A program made the position numbers and the translations under genes. 64,000 nucleotides of DNA, from assembly GCA_922989275.2 (NCBI GenBank), contig OV277869.1, forward strand, positions 39,230,189 to 39,294,188. The letters run 5' to 3'. Under the pieces are notes generated by a model that made no database searches, was not told the DNA's origin, and saw only the letters and a list, made by a program, of their open reading frames with translations. Positions 43,536 to 55,800 of this stretch are shown piece by piece. Within the stretch, counting starts at the first letter, position 1; every line of letters begins with the position of its first letter. Origin of the DNA: Gari tellinella (Eukaryota > Mollusca > Bivalvia > Cardiida > Psammobiidae).

Positions 43536-44861
43536 TCACAGGTGCACAATCACGTCTCTAGCTTGATTAATTTCGAAGTAGCCGACTCCTTCCGTGTAAA
43601 TAATGCAAGTCACCGGAGTACTAAGCGGGCTTGTAAAATTAGCGCTGATTCTGACGATTCCTTGTTTCACCAATGTTAAGTAGTTTCTGTCCTGGTAAGC
43701 CGGTTCGATGTCGAACGCGTACACAGCAAATCCCTTGGCGATATCTGACTGCGTTATTTGGTTGCCTTCGTCTTTTAACCATTTTCCGGTAGTTTCAAAC
43801 AACCAATGAAACGCCTCGGCGGTGTCAGTCCCTTTGGCGCTATCGAAATTTAATCTGATCGGATTACCTAATACCGGAATATTGTCAACAGCTACGGTAA
43901 GTTCTCTTAGTCCGAAGCCTTGAAAGTTCCATGGCGAGGTTTTAAAGGAACCGGAAACCGACTGACTGTTCGCGAATGCCACCACAATTTTGTTCGGTCT
44001 TATGCCTTGGCATACGTTATCTATATTAAAGTTCACCTGTCCCTGAGAGATCGCCGCCAGTCTCACTTCCGTTTTTACGTATGGATATTTGGCGTTAGTT
44101 TTCTCTAGCTGTTGATTATGAGCGAACACGACCGCCGGATTGACCTGCACTTTGCACATATTCAGTACCATTTCGTCGATGACAATTTTGTAATCGGGTT
44201 TCAAGCTGTCGGTGATAAGGTAAAAGTCCGGTTTGGCTCTGAAGAATTTTATATTCATAGCTGTTTGGTTAAGGATATACCTTTCTAGTTGAAAAGCGTC
44301 GTGGATGATCGGGGCAATCATGTGAATTTGTTTGCTCTCTGTAACTAAAGTTGATCGATATTTGAAACCTTCGTTAGATCCAGTTTTTGCGTCGTCGTCG
44401 TCTAAATGTCCAGGCGTGTCGGCGTAGTAACATTGGGATGAAAGCTGAGACGATTTCGCGTCGTTCCCGTATTTCAGTAAAGTTTGCAGGTACGCCTTGT
44501 ACGGGTAATTACCCGTTGACGAGGTGATAAACTTTCCTTGTATCGTGACGTCCACTTGTTCGAATAAGGCCTGAGCTAGCAAATTTACGGGGCCGACTAA
44601 CTCGGCTGGTTGCAACGGTTTTCCATCTTGATGTACAACTCTAGCTTTAAGACTCATAAAGCTTCGTTTTGTGTCTATGTATTCCATGCCATTCTGTCCG
44701 CTCACCATAAACTGAATTGGAGATGTATCGGTAATTTGACCAATCGGCAGTACCTGTTGAAAATATATTTTTTCTACCGCTGTTTGCGTAGGACTTAAAT
44801 TAAACAGCTCTAGTTCGCTGGGTTGAGCCTCCACCAAGTATTCAGAATTGATTGCCGACAT
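43536..44861 (-). CDS. Major capsid protein (double jelly roll, F54H12.2-like)
   Basis: The frame is 441 residues with ATG at 44861. The N-terminus (SELELFNLSPTQTAVEK) and the segment VGPVNLLAQALFEQVDVTI then SSTGNYPYKAYLQTLLKYG are the signature of invertebrate proteins annotated F54H12.2-like, recognised as Polinton-type double-jelly-roll capsid proteins. The C-terminal half contains the second beta-rich jelly roll (LRELTVAVDNIPVLGNPIRL) and ends with GVGYFEINQARDVIVHL. It overlaps the upstream small gene by 20 nt and the ATPase reading frame starts 19 nt past its stop. No internal stop was seen, so it could be functional. Confidence 0.88.
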   Translation of the reverse strand: MSAINSEYLVEAQPSELELFNLSPTQTAVEKIYFQQVLPIGQITDTSPIQFMVSGQNGMEYIDTKRSFMSLKARVVHQDGKPLQPAELVGPVNLLAQALFEQVDVTIQGKFITSSTGNYPYKAYLQTLLKYGNDAKSSQLSSQCYYADTPGHLDDDDAKTGSNEGFKYRSTLVTESKQIHMIAPIIHDAFQLERYILNQTAMNIKFFRAKPDFYLITDSLKPDYKIVIDEMVLNMCKVQVNPAVVFAHNQQLEKTNAKYPYVKTEVRLAAISQGQVNFNIDNVCQGIRPNKIVVAFANSQSVSGSFKTSPWNFQGFGLRELTVAVDNIPVLGNPIRLNFDSAKGTDTAEAFHWLFETTGKWLKDEGNQITQSDIAKGFAVYAFDIEPAYQDRNYLTLVKQGIVRISANFTSPLSTPVTCIIYTEGVGYFEINQARDVIVHL

Positions 44862-45222
44862 CTTTTCTCTTGGAGTTCGACTTACACCGTTGACGTTTCT
44901 TTACAGAATGATTTTTAGTTGCTGAATGCTTCCTTTTTATGCCCTTTTCCCGCCGAATTTCGCTGGCCGCCTGCTCAACCACTTGTTGCGCCGGAGACAC
45001 GAACTCTACTTTCACTTCCGGAACTTTGTCCGAATGTTTTTCAGGTTGTTTTTCGATCGCTATAATGTGACGTTGTCCAGTTTTGCCTATAGACCCGGTC
45101 GTCTGGCTGCTGCGTCTTCCGTCGGAATGAAAATAATAAGGGTGTTCCGATGTCCCGACGGATTCGTAATACTTTATCCACTTCTCGTGGGATGGAACGT
45201 ATTGAGGTCTGTTGGTGTGCAT
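44842..45222 (-). CDS. Small basic protein between penton and capsid genes
   Basis: The frame is 126 residues, starting 2 nt after the penton-like gene and overlapping the capsid start by 20 nt. It opens MHTNRPQYVPSHEKWIKYYE and ends in a lysine/arginine-rich tail (REKGIKRKHSATKNHSVKKR) that resembles a nuclear-localisation or DNA-binding signal. The WxxYY phrase suggests a short structured N-terminus. By position it may be a minor virion or core protein, but I recognise no family. Confidence 0.6.
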   Translation of the reverse strand: MHTNRPQYVPSHEKWIKYYESVGTSEHPYYFHSDGRRSSQTTGSIGKTGQRHIIAIEKQPEKHSDKVPEVKVEFVSPAQQVVEQAASEIRREKGIKRKHSATKNHSVKKRQRCKSNSKRKDVGNQF

Positions 45223-45224
45223 GG

Positions 45225-45629
45225 TTACGACGAAGTCAAATGCAACACTAAAGTAATAGGGTTTTGTATATGCTTTGCCGGTTTTCCACTCTCTGTACCA
45301 ATTTCGAATTCGATTTCGTTGATTTCCGTTTTAATAACCGGGATATAATAATAGGATGAAAATATTATATTCTCGTTGTTATTTACGACTAGACGTCTTA
45401 ACAGCGGTGCATTCACTCCGTTAATGATACTTCCACCGCACAAATTCGAGTATATATACAAAGTTTCTCTGTTCGCGTTTACTTCGTTGAGATTGATTTC
45501 AGTCAGCGCGATTTTCCAGAAACCGTTTAATTCTAATGTTTGTCGTAACTTGATTTTAAAACTATAGGGAGTATTATCCGGGTAATAGTCAACATTGCTG
45601 TCGCTCTGGCAAATAATGTAATAGGACAT
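45225..45629 (-). CDS. Putative minor capsid (penton-like) protein
   Basis: The frame is 134 residues and the first gene of the capsid block, starting about 40 bp inside the inner end of the right TIR. It is beta-rich (YYIICQSDSNVDYYPDNTPY; SFKIKLRQTLELNGFWKIAL; ITLVLHLTSS), with the N-terminal pattern 'xYPDNTxxxFxxxLxxxLxLxGxWxVALxEI' seen in proteins encoded next to F54H12.2-like capsid genes. A single-jelly-roll penton is the natural expectation here. The function call is by position and pattern, without a structural comparison. Confidence 0.65.
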   Translation of the reverse strand: MSYYIICQSDSNVDYYPDNTPYSFKIKLRQTLELNGFWKIALTEINLNEVNANRETLYIYSNLCGGSIINGVNAPLLRRLVVNNNENIIFSSYYYIPVIKTEINEIEFEIGTESGKPAKHIQNPITLVLHLTSS

Positions 45630-45667
45630 ATCTCACTCGCCGTGTCTATCTATACTTTGAATATCGT

Positions 45668-47053
45668 CTAATTCGCGAAACGATCCCCGCATGTACGACA
45701 AGAAGGTTGACGATATTGATTAGGTTCTGTCTGTTTCTCAACACTAATAGATCTAGCTGAACTCGACTGTCCACTGCTTTCCGCCTGGTTGTGCGATGTT
45801 CGTCGCTCGTCCGACTGTCCACTACTTCCCGCCTGGTTGTGCGATGTTCGTCGCTCGTGTAGTATTAACTCACGAGCAGACGAGAAAGTGTTTCCACAGG
45901 AAGTGCACCTAAAACTACTTGGGGCAATTTTCTTGTTTATGTCACATTTCTTCTCGTGTCGCAACCTTGTGCGATAATCACAAAACTTTTTTGGACATTT
46001 TCCGCATGCTGTCACTTCTGATTTTTTGGGTTTTGTTTTCGGTCTCAGGCAAGACAGTTCATGTCTGCAACGATTTGATCGTGTACTGAAATGTTTTCCA
46101 CAATTGGTACAAATGGTATTTTTAGGATCCGTGGTTAAATCCTCGCTGGTTTCGCTGAAAATTAAACATAACCGAGTGTCAGTTTAACTTCAGTAGTGAT
46201 CATAGAAATAAAAAGGAAAAAATAAAAACAACAATGTAGACCCGAGTAAAGCGTCATACTTTTCATGCGACGTCTGGCCCAAGTCTTCACTGTTTTCATA
46301 GATAAAGTGCGAGTTGATATTGCTCTATTAATCTAATTGTCTGTTTTTGTCGTATAGAACAAATACCTTGCTTCATTTATATCGCAGTTGAGGCCTACGT
46401 CACAGAACAAGTTCTAAGCATTTAATATTCCGTCTAACTTTTCTCTCATTGGTTAACTACATGTGAGTAAGGTTCTATTTTTCAACCTTTTCCTGAGTTA
46501 AAGTATTCTGTTAATCAATAAATTAAAAATATGGACGGATAATATACGATTTTATAACTAACCTTTCCGCGGTGTTTTCTGTCATTTTCTGGCGCTTTGG
46601 AGGGGTCTGGGAAGCTTTGTCATCATCAGCCGCGCTGGAGATGTCATTCTGTTAAAACAAAAAAACAAAATTAAAAACAAAAATTCTTTACCTAAGTAGT
46701 GTACAATTTGATATATTTATTAAAAGAAACAGTCTAAATTGCTGTAAAATGGATAGACTCCACTTCTATTAATTTCATTTAGTGTTTTTTTTTTCTCCAA
46801 AACTAGGCATTCAAAAAGTTTACACTGTATAATTTATACAATATGTTTACGTCCAGTTTCATTACACGCGCGTATACTGAAACAATAGCAGTGTTGCTTT
46901 AGTTCATTTATATAATTATCAAGCTCATACTTCAATGCATTTTAACGAAAAGTGCCTTACCTCATTCCCTCGGCAATGCCTGAAGTGATCAGGGTATTTA
47001 AGTGTCTTTATTAATTGTCCACAAATACTGCATTCGATAACTCTGTGCTTCAT
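45668..47053 (-). CDS. Truncated second copy of the zinc-finger gene in the right TIR
   Basis: Mirrored exons are 46961-47053, 46563-46648 and 45668-46154, with the same splice signals as the left copy. Sequence leaves the TIR after the fifth finger begins (...CRTCGDRFAN), and a TAG follows at once, giving 221 residues with four complete fingers and half of the fifth. It points toward the capsid block, whose first ATG is 39 bp beyond its stop. It may act as a separate DNA-binding protein, or simply as the 5' leader of capsid transcripts. Confidence 0.7.
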
Positions 47054-47877
47054 TTTTGTTGTTATTTATTAAAAACTTAGTACTTTAGTCTTATCGCGTC
47101 CATTCTTCAGTGTATTCTGTTGCCTAGGACTCACTCGGTATGACACAGTGCACAAATGATCCACCACGGAATGTTTATTTATCTTAATACTCTTGGTAAA
47201 CAATTTTCAATTTGAGCGGACAGTCTTCAGTTCCCTTGTTCAATACACAACCGAAAGTGTATTATCGTCACCTTATATGTACCTACATGATTAGTATAAA
47301 CACTGTCACACCGCATTGGATTATAACCATCGATACCCCTACCGAGTAAAATATACCACCTGATCTACAAAGGTATACCTCAAATGCAACAGTATGCGAC
47401 CATTTGTTTAGATATATTTACTTATCGCTGTAACGGTATTTGTAAACCTTAATCTTCGCTATATAAATGTTTGTCTGCTTGCGATTTAGTGTCGGTTGTT
47501 TTTACAGCGATCGGTTTTGGTCTGCATTGCAAATGAGACCGGGGATAACCAATCGAAACGTCTCGTTTACTCTGACCGCTCCGCTTTTACCCGTAAATGC
47601 GTTAATAGCGATAACGAACTAACTCTCGATTTCGGCGTTCTTCGAAGGTAAAGGTTACGCTCGCTGGTCTTAGTTGGTGACGAACGATAAGCCGTTTTTA
47701 CCCCGACTCTATTTACCCTAGTCTCGGCTTAATCCGTTTACCGATATCGGGCGTTTCCGTCGACCAATCGAATGCCTTCGTCGTCTAACGCTAGGAACGT
47801 TCTAAATATTGACCTGATCATGAAATGTGGCCGATCATAAAATGTGGCCCGGTTATTTCGAGCCACCTATAACTACT
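45669..47877 (-). repeat. Right terminal inverted repeat, 2,209 bp
   Basis: The exact-length mirror of 34083-36291, ending CCACCTATAACTACT. It includes the candidate promoter, two introns and the truncated zinc-finger gene. Confidence 0.92.
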
Positions 47878-47883
47878 TAGGAA
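47878..47883. repeat. Right target-site duplication TAGGAA
   Basis: TAGGAA follows AACTACT directly and matches the hexamer at 34077-34082. Confidence 0.85.
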
Positions 47884-48580
47884 ATTGCAGTCGCTTTTAT
47901 TATTATTCTTTTAACACTGTCTCCGACCTCCCTACAATTATCAGCAATTGACAATAGGGAGTAGCCACGTAGAAGTAATAGAAGAAGCTAACAGGCACCG
48001 ACGCGGTTGGCCCGAAATTATCCGCAAATTACCCGTGCGGGTGTGATTCATAGAGTCGTATGCTTGGATCGGGCTAATCGGCATCTCCCGGCGGTGTACC
48101 GAATGCACTTAGCCCGAATGAAACGAGTGCGCTTACGGATTTTCGGGATAAACCGGTACACTCCGGCATATTAAATCGCGTCCACCCATTCATTCATTCA
48201 TATTATTTCCTCCATTAAGTAGAGCATTTTTGTCAAGCATATATATAAAAGTGCACAATGAGACACGCGACATAGTATAATACATGTGTAATAATAACAA
48301 CAATAATACCCAATTATCCATACCCCATCAGCCCACTTATACCCCTGAATACGCCCTTTTGCACCTTTAATCTTTCTTTATCCATTGAAAAACTAGTCCC
48401 ATTCTATAAACATCGCAAAAACACGATTTACCTATACAAATATGTCATTAAGCAGCTAGAAATTGTTTAGATGCTGATCATATATGCTTTAAATACTGCC
48501 CGATATTTTACGTAAGATCTACATACTTAAGAGATTTCCCTGTAATGCATTTATCTCTCACCAATAATCACTTCAAATCC
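47884..48580. other. Stretch without recognised feature
   Basis: Includes a moderately CG-rich segment (47995-48180) and AT-rich sequence. I see no gene. It may contain the promoter of the downstream E3 ligase gene, but no motif decides this. Confidence 0.35.
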
Positions 48581-48599
48581 CAAACTGGTTATTACAAAA

Positions 48600-49060
48600 A
48601 GAAGAAGACAACTCAAACCTTTTTTGATCCACTGTGGATCATGATCAAAAGCCGGGTAACAACCATCTTTTCACAGATGCAAGATTTCTTTTCAACCAAT
48701 GTGGATCCTTTAATACCAGAAGCCGATTAAAGCAGCGTCTGAGCAGGTCTTCAGGATTCACAATTGTTGATATTTATTCTATTAGTTTTAGAATTAGAAC
48801 CGATTTCGTTTTCAAGTAGTTTGGATCCTGATCAACTGTTTCAACAGCCGCATAGCCACTATCTTTTCACGGATGAAAGTTTTACTTTCCAGCATTTTAG
48901 ATCCTGATCAGATGCCGTGTAAAGCAGTGTTTGCTCAGGATCCACAATGATTGACACTTATTTTTAGAACAGACCAAATTTGCTCTACTGCATTATCAAT
49001 ATCATATATTTAGATTACTTTTTGAACAGTTTGGATCCTAATCAGAAGTTGCGTTAATAG
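48600..49060. repeat. Cluster of decayed family B MITE pieces
   Basis: GTGGATCATGATCAAAAGCC, TTTGGATCCTGATCA, TTAGATCCTGATCAGATGCC and TTTGGATCCTAATCAGAAG recur at about 48628, 48820, 48897 and 49029, interleaved with a repeated ATCTTTTCAC(A/G)GATG(C/A)AA. They are old, partly tandem copies. Confidence 0.5.
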
Positions 49061-49804
49061 AGACTATCTTATGCATGGATGCAACATTTATTTTCAAAAA
49101 CTAATATTTTCACATCACAGAAAGTCAGTGACGTCATGACTTCTGTTTTGATTGATTTTATGTTTGCTAGCACTTTGAGTAACTTATAAAGGGCATAAAT
49201 ACTCACCACACCAATCTGTTAAGGGCACCATATCGATAAAGCTGAGGTTACCTTGCTCAGCGAGATGTTCGCTCCTGAAGACTTCTACTTTCTGAAGATT
49301 GGCATTACTTTGTATGCATCCATAAAAAGCAATGGTTGCCGAACATGCTTGTGTAACTTGGCAACTCCAGGATACAATTAAGTCTAGTCAATCTGTTTGC
49401 TAGATCTATTTAGGGGTTATCTTTTATCTATTCTTTATACATTGTAAACTGACAAACGGTGCAGACCTAGTCCAAACATTTAGACGTATCTACATGCTCC
49501 ATTTTAACAATAAACTTTCATTAATCTTATAGTTTCATTTTATATTTATCAAAACAATCTGCTTGTCCTGGAGTCAAATTGACAAGCCGGACAAGTCGGA
49601 ACATGGAATTCCACACCCTGCCTTTTGTCCCCTATTGCAGTGAAATACAAGGGTCCTGCAATATCTTGTGGTAAAAAGTAGGACCGAATTTTGAATGACT
49701 ATGTTTTTTAATTTTTAACCAAAGACATGTTTGAATCATGATATGGTGTATTAAAAAATTAAAAAATTGACATGATTTACATGAAGACCTTTGCTCCATT
49801 TTAG

Positions 49805-52800
49805 ATGAGTGCTAATCAAAGAGCGTTAGAATTGTTACGCCAGGCTGCGGCTGCCTTGGATGGCCGCCAAGGAGATGCCACACCTGGCAACTTAACCAGG
49901 GCTGCTGCCACACCATCGACCAGCAATGCAGCAGAATTGCCACTGAACACAATCGCTGCCAGTGTGCGAAATATATTTGCACCGTACCGTGGTTGTGGTA
50001 CTGGTAGGTCATTCCATGGTGGTCGAGGATTAGGGAGAGGAAGAGCAAAGCCAGTTAAGTACTGGAGCCACAAGTTCTGCCTGCTGGCCAAATCTTCCGA
50101 TGTAAGTTGAAAATAAGGATTTTGTCAGACATAAAATCCAGCTTTATCATTGACAAAAAAGTAAAATGTTATAGTATTGGGATGGTAAAATTTTCCATGC
50201 CGATAAATTTCTGCGAAAAGGATCCATTTGGCTAGTGTACAAATTTCTATGCAATTATAAATTCGAGAACGTGGTAAGTTTTAATTCGCTGACACTTCAA
50301 GAGAAACCCCTACTGTTGCATTATGAAACCTGAATAAACAGGGAGTTACGGAGTCAGTATGCATGATTTTCATTATAATTGAGAATTTTAAAAATATCCT
50401 ATTTTAGCTATATTATCAAATTACTACACTTAACATGTAGCTTATGAAATGTTAAGTAATACTGATATTAGTTTAGCGAATTTTCCTCTTGATTGGGAAT
50501 TATTTGTCTAATTTGGGAGTTTTTCAGCCAATAGTGACAATATCTACCTTCCATTACTGGAGTCAGATTTCGTAAGGAACAAAGTCCTGGTCCATGCTCA
50601 AGACAATTCCTGTCAGTCATCAGGAATCAGAAAAATCCTTTTAACAACAATCCGCTGTATTACCCGTGTTGTTAATATTTTTCAAAGTTGAAAACTTTAA
50701 ACACATAAATCAATGCAGATGTTTGATATCTTATCTGTTATTTTCTGGGTTGTATTTTTAAGGAATATGTTCCTGACCTGGCTTACAGAGATAAGCTCAA
50801 TAAGGCTGGTCTTGGAGAAAAACGCTTATCATTTCAAAGAAGCGATGATCCCATACAATTCAAGCAGACTCTGGAGGAGGCCTACACAAAATTAAAAGGC
50901 GTGCAAGGGCTGGAGCTGCTCAGATCATCCATTCACACACGGACTGAATTGGAGTTGATGCAGATGCCTGTAAACGGCTTCTCTTCAAACTACCTAATAC
51001 ACAGGAGCCACCTGGGACAGGCCGTGTGCTATGTCCGTCCAATCCAGGAGGACATATCACTGGATGTGGAGCTACTTACAGTAAGTAAAGTGCCGGCCTG
51101 AACTGGAAAGTCAAGAAAAATACCCTGAATATGCGTTCCCAAAAACTATAATCAGGTCTTTTCCCCCACCATTTAAGGAATAGTTCCCCTACCTGTGGAA
51201 TTTGAGTTTAAGCATCGTTTTATCAATATGGTAAAATCTTCTACCTCAAAATAGTATTTTCAATTTAAATAACTAATTGTTTTGTATTTCATGAGAATAT
51301 ATTTTTAAATATCGGTTGATTACCAGCCTTGTTACCCATAGATGGTAAATATCTCGTAATTCTTATCATGAACTATGTATGAAAATGTTTTATATAAAAA
51401 TAATATTTTTTCTTGCAATATAGGAGGAAGATGGTATTACAGAACATGGTATTACAGAACAGTGCAAAAGTTGCCACCAGCACATTCTGCTAAAGCGTTT
51501 GCGGGAGCACACACAGACATGTGGTTTGGTAAGTACAGTGCCCCCCCCCCCCTTTCAAACCGGCCCTCGCAACACCGACTCCCTCCTTACAACGACTCGT
51601 GTCGCAGTTCCCTAAATGGGACAATTATTACTCACTGCTACAGCATCGTCTGTTTTATACTGTGTCTACTGGTTTTTTTTCTAATAGTTACATATAAATG
51701 GAGATTTGGATAGAATAAATATAATGACGAGTGACAGACAGCTTGGATCTAGATCAGACGTCGCGTTACGCAGCGTTTTATCTGGATTCAAGCTGTTTGC
51801 AAACGTAAGCCATATCTTAGGTTTCCCTCTGTCAAACAACTCCCTCCGATTTTACCGTTTCGTCTAGCATCAACACCGCTTACTCAATTTCTTGGAAACT
51901 TATACAGTTGTTGCCTTGGACCATTCCCTATCCACCAATATCACCCAACTTTGATTTTGACCTTGACCTAATTTGGACTTAAAATATTTTGAATGGGCTA
52001 TTTCTTAGTTAACAAGATTTTACCATTTCGTCTAGCATCAACACTACTTACTATAATGCTTCAATACGTATACAGTTATTGCCATGGACCATTACTGACC
52101 CATATTACCCAACCTCAGTTTGACCTTGACCTAATTTGGTCTTAGAAAAAATTCAAAGTATATTGTCAAGGATGCCGCCGGGGGCATAAGTGTTTATTGA
52201 ACGTGCAGTCTTGTTTATTGCTGTTTTTGTGTGTTTTCAAGCAGCAGGCTTGGAGTGCAGACACAGACGCACCCCCTAAGGAAGAGTTAGCTTCTGACCA
52301 GCCAGCTCAGGTATGTTTATTAGCTCGCCTATTCGGAGAATGGTGGTGGGGGGGGGGGGGGGGGGGGGCTTATGGAATCACCCCGGCGTCGGCGTTGGTT
52401 TTTCATGGTTAAAGTTTTGTGGTAAGTGTTGTAATGCACTATCACTACATACATGAAATATTTGCATTAGGAAGCTGATATTTGGAAACTACTCTCCGTC
52501 CCTACACTGAAACAAACAAACAAACAAAAAACCACTCTGTTTTTAATCATGCCATTGATCTTTTAATTATTTGACTCATTTTAAAAATGATTTTACAAAC
52601 TTACTATAACAATTTTATAATCTTGGTAATAATATTGAAAGAATTAAAGTGGGATATTAAAGTGTGTTCTACTTTTATCTATTAGTGGTAAATAAATATA
52701 GATTTTTGGTAAAGAAGCGTAAATAAAATAACAAAACTCAAGGAGTGTTTATTTTAATTTCCAGCAAATATATGTTTAACAAACACAACTCTTTAACATA

Positions 52801-55800
52801 TACGGTCATATGAGGGGTGCTGGTGAAATTGACCTAATTTCTGGTCTGTACAAATTCAAACCTGGATTAAGAGACCACCTGTATTAAGAGACCGCTTTTT
52901 TATGTCCCCAGAGATGTCCTTATCCAGGTTTCACTGTATGTTACATTAGACTTTACTAAATTTCCCATTTGCCATTTTTTTGGAAAAAATGAAACTGAAT
53001 TAAGTGTCATCAATGCGTGACTTATTAAGACAACAGCTCAACGGAACTTTACAATGTACTGATCACTTAATTAAAATCGATTGTTGTAGTTTGTTTCATT
53101 GTTCTCTATAAATTTATATTTTGTCTAGAATAACTCGGGGCCAGCTGCAAAGAGACCCAGAAATGATCCCGTTCAAAGACCTGTCTGCCAGTTTGCATGC
53201 TTGCAGGTACATTTTGCATTTTTGACCCGGGGTCCTAATTTGAACAATCTTAGTAAAGGTTCTTAATATGCTTCATATCAAATTTGATTGTCCTAGCACT
53301 TACGGTTATTGACAAGACGATTTTTAATGTTTTGACTTTGGCTGTCAAAATAATGTACAGTATATGCCAAAATTGACCATGCCCTCTGGCGACCATGTTT
53401 GTTTGACGGATCAAAAATCTGTGAACAACTTTGAAAGGATATCAATTGAGAAGCATTTTAGTGAAAACCAATTTGAAATCAGACCAGTCGTTCTTGAGAA
53501 GAAGATTTTTTAAGATATTTTGCATGGTCGACCCACCCACTTTTTAACAACTTTTGAATCTCACAACTACTGTATGCATCTGACCAATTTTTGGTTAAAA
53601 TTGGGTCATTGGTTTCAGAGAATTATTTGAAACAAATTGTGAACAGACGACACCGACACGGACACCGACATATGTTCACCTATCACAACAGCTCACCTTC
53701 AGTACTTTGTGCTCATGTGAGCTAAAAACGGTTTTAATGTTTTACACATTTCGCTCTTATTTTAGTTTTTAATAATTTTTAAACAAGGTGTTAATATCAC
53801 AATATATAATCTTGGCGTTGAAATCTGAAGGAAATTCGTAAGAATAAGTTATAAAGTTATATTGGTGAAGCGACCTTTGTTAAATGTCACACACCTCTTA
53901 AATTGTAGTCAGTAAATTTCTGTTGATGCATGGTTGTGTGCTTCATCATTTTCATTGTGTGAACTTGTTTATATATAATCAATATTTAGGACAGCAACAG
54001 CAGACCTCGCGCATTCACGTACGTAACTTTATGCAAATTTGTGCTATTAATTTGAAAATTGACAATGTTGTCAATTAAAAACGTTTAATTAGCTTGTACA
54101 TACATTGTTGACACTTTATGAAATATTCAGATATTTATTCATTTTGAGACCCTTTTCAAAATAAACAAATGAAGAAGATACATGTACTTTCATCTAGATT
54201 CCAATATTTCATAGCCATGAAACATTCCATTAAGTTGTGCCATCACGTAAAATTCTTATAGCACAAATATCCACACATAGCTTTGGTGTCAGTTAAGGCC
54301 TAGAAATGTGTCTCTGGCTACATAAACTTTACGTTGATGTTGTAATATTGATTGTTATTTGGGGTTAAAAGCATATGGCTGTCCTTAAAAATATGTTTTT
54401 ATCCTTGCACGACCAAAATATTTGGCTTAACGTTAGTTTCTTCAAATTGGGATTAATTATACAAGTTTTCTTTGCAGAACCCCCCCCCCCCCCCCCCCCA
54501 AATAAAATGTTCCCAGAAACGCAATATAAGATTTGGATCAGTGCCCCTTTATTGGTCAGTCGGTTGAGGGGAAACTATTTATTAAAAGCGAGCAAGGGGT
54601 TTAAAGGCACAGAATGGCAGAAACAGAAACTTATCTTGAGATTTCTAAAAGTGCATATAGTTTAAGTACTAGGAGCAAAAGAAAGCATGGTTGGGTACCC
54701 AGAAAGACACACATGTTTAGGCCTTATGCATTGTATGAGTTATAAGTATAAGTTATTATAAGAAGCATGTACCTACAGTCTTCTAAATTCGGCGACAACT
54801 TCTGAAATTTAGAGGCAAACATCTAAATTTGAAGCCCCAATGACAGAGCTTGTCGCCGAAATGAGAAGACTGTAGGTACATGCTTCTTGTTTTCCTTAGG
54901 GAACCATTTAAAGAGTTTGTCTTGGCATGATGTTGTTTTGGCATGCTGTTATGCCATATTTCATACCATTTTATTCAATGTTTGCATGAGTTGTTGAGCA
55001 CTTTAATGTGTTTGATTACCTCTCCTTGATTGTTTGGAGGTTTTGACCCTGTAAGTAAACTGTTTATATTCATTTTTCTTTATGTACAAAAAAAAGATTG
55101 AACGAGACTTGTCAGAGACAACAAAGCTCGCCTTCGGCACATTTATAAACTTAAAAGCAGACTCGGAGGTCAATGTCACAGAGGTCAGGACTGTGTGGCA
55201 ATTCCTTACAATAAATGCAACTTAAATTTTAATTTGCTATTTTAGAAAAATGGTGAAAAGCAGATGACAGCTTTAATACATCAGGATCAGGAACGGAACA
55301 ATTTTTAGAAACAGATATTTATAATTGACATAATTTCAAAGTTCCTGGTGTGCTCTATTAGCTTTGTCATAATAAGTCTGTACCTTTCAGTGAAGGTTGT
55401 CAAGTGAGAACTCCAACAGAACGCGGGTCTTACAGGTTAGTATTTACTATTTAGTTAATTCACTCTCTTTCGGAATGAAGGTCTATTTTTTAGGACACAA
55501 TAAGATCAGGAGATTTACTTTCAAATGGTTTGGTATATGTGTTCACTATCAAATAACTTTTCAACATGTTAGATAAATATGAAGCGTTTAATTTGAAATA
55601 CATTAGAGAGCGTTGAGAAGATTCATGTCAGTTCATTCCATGGAAGCCAATATCTGTACGAGGGGTGTTAAAAAAAGACGTGGAAAGGTTCTGTCACTTT
55701 CTTGATTGTTGCCCAAACTGGACGAAACTTACAAGTTATGAAGCCCAAACAATTTTGCATTTATTGTGTTAGAAATACATGTACTTGTAAAAAGATTGCT

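Larger units (their letters stand above)
34083..47877. mobile_element. Polinton/Maverick-type virus-like element, 13,795 bp
   Basis: The element is bounded by 2,209-bp inverted repeats beginning 5'-AG and by a 6-bp direct repeat. It encodes a protein-primed family B DNA polymerase, a double-jelly-roll major capsid protein, a putative penton, a FtsK/HerA-type packaging ATPase and small basic proteins, arranged as two opposed gene blocks. This is the Polinton/adintovirus-like set; the capsid is the type annotated in invertebrate genomes as F54H12.2-like. A retroviral integrase and a cysteine protease, both usual for Polintons, are not visible in any frame. The TIRs show only one difference that I noticed, so insertion is recent. 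The polymerase and capsid frames are open; the ATPase is broken. Confidence 0.92.

Noticed and set aside
43443..43679. Plus-strand frames inside capsid and ATPase genes
   Set aside because: Antisense shadows of the well-supported minus-strand genes.
53990..54022. 33-bp version of HECT exon 6 ending at the next GT
   Set aside because: It would be phase 0 and put a TGA at the start of the next exon; the 29-bp version ending at 54018 fits.
55097..55222. Open stretch IERDLSETTKLAFGTF as an extra HECT-gene exon
   Set aside because: It has a weak acceptor and no donor in the phase needed, while exon 53990-54018 joins exon 55391 in perfect phase without it.
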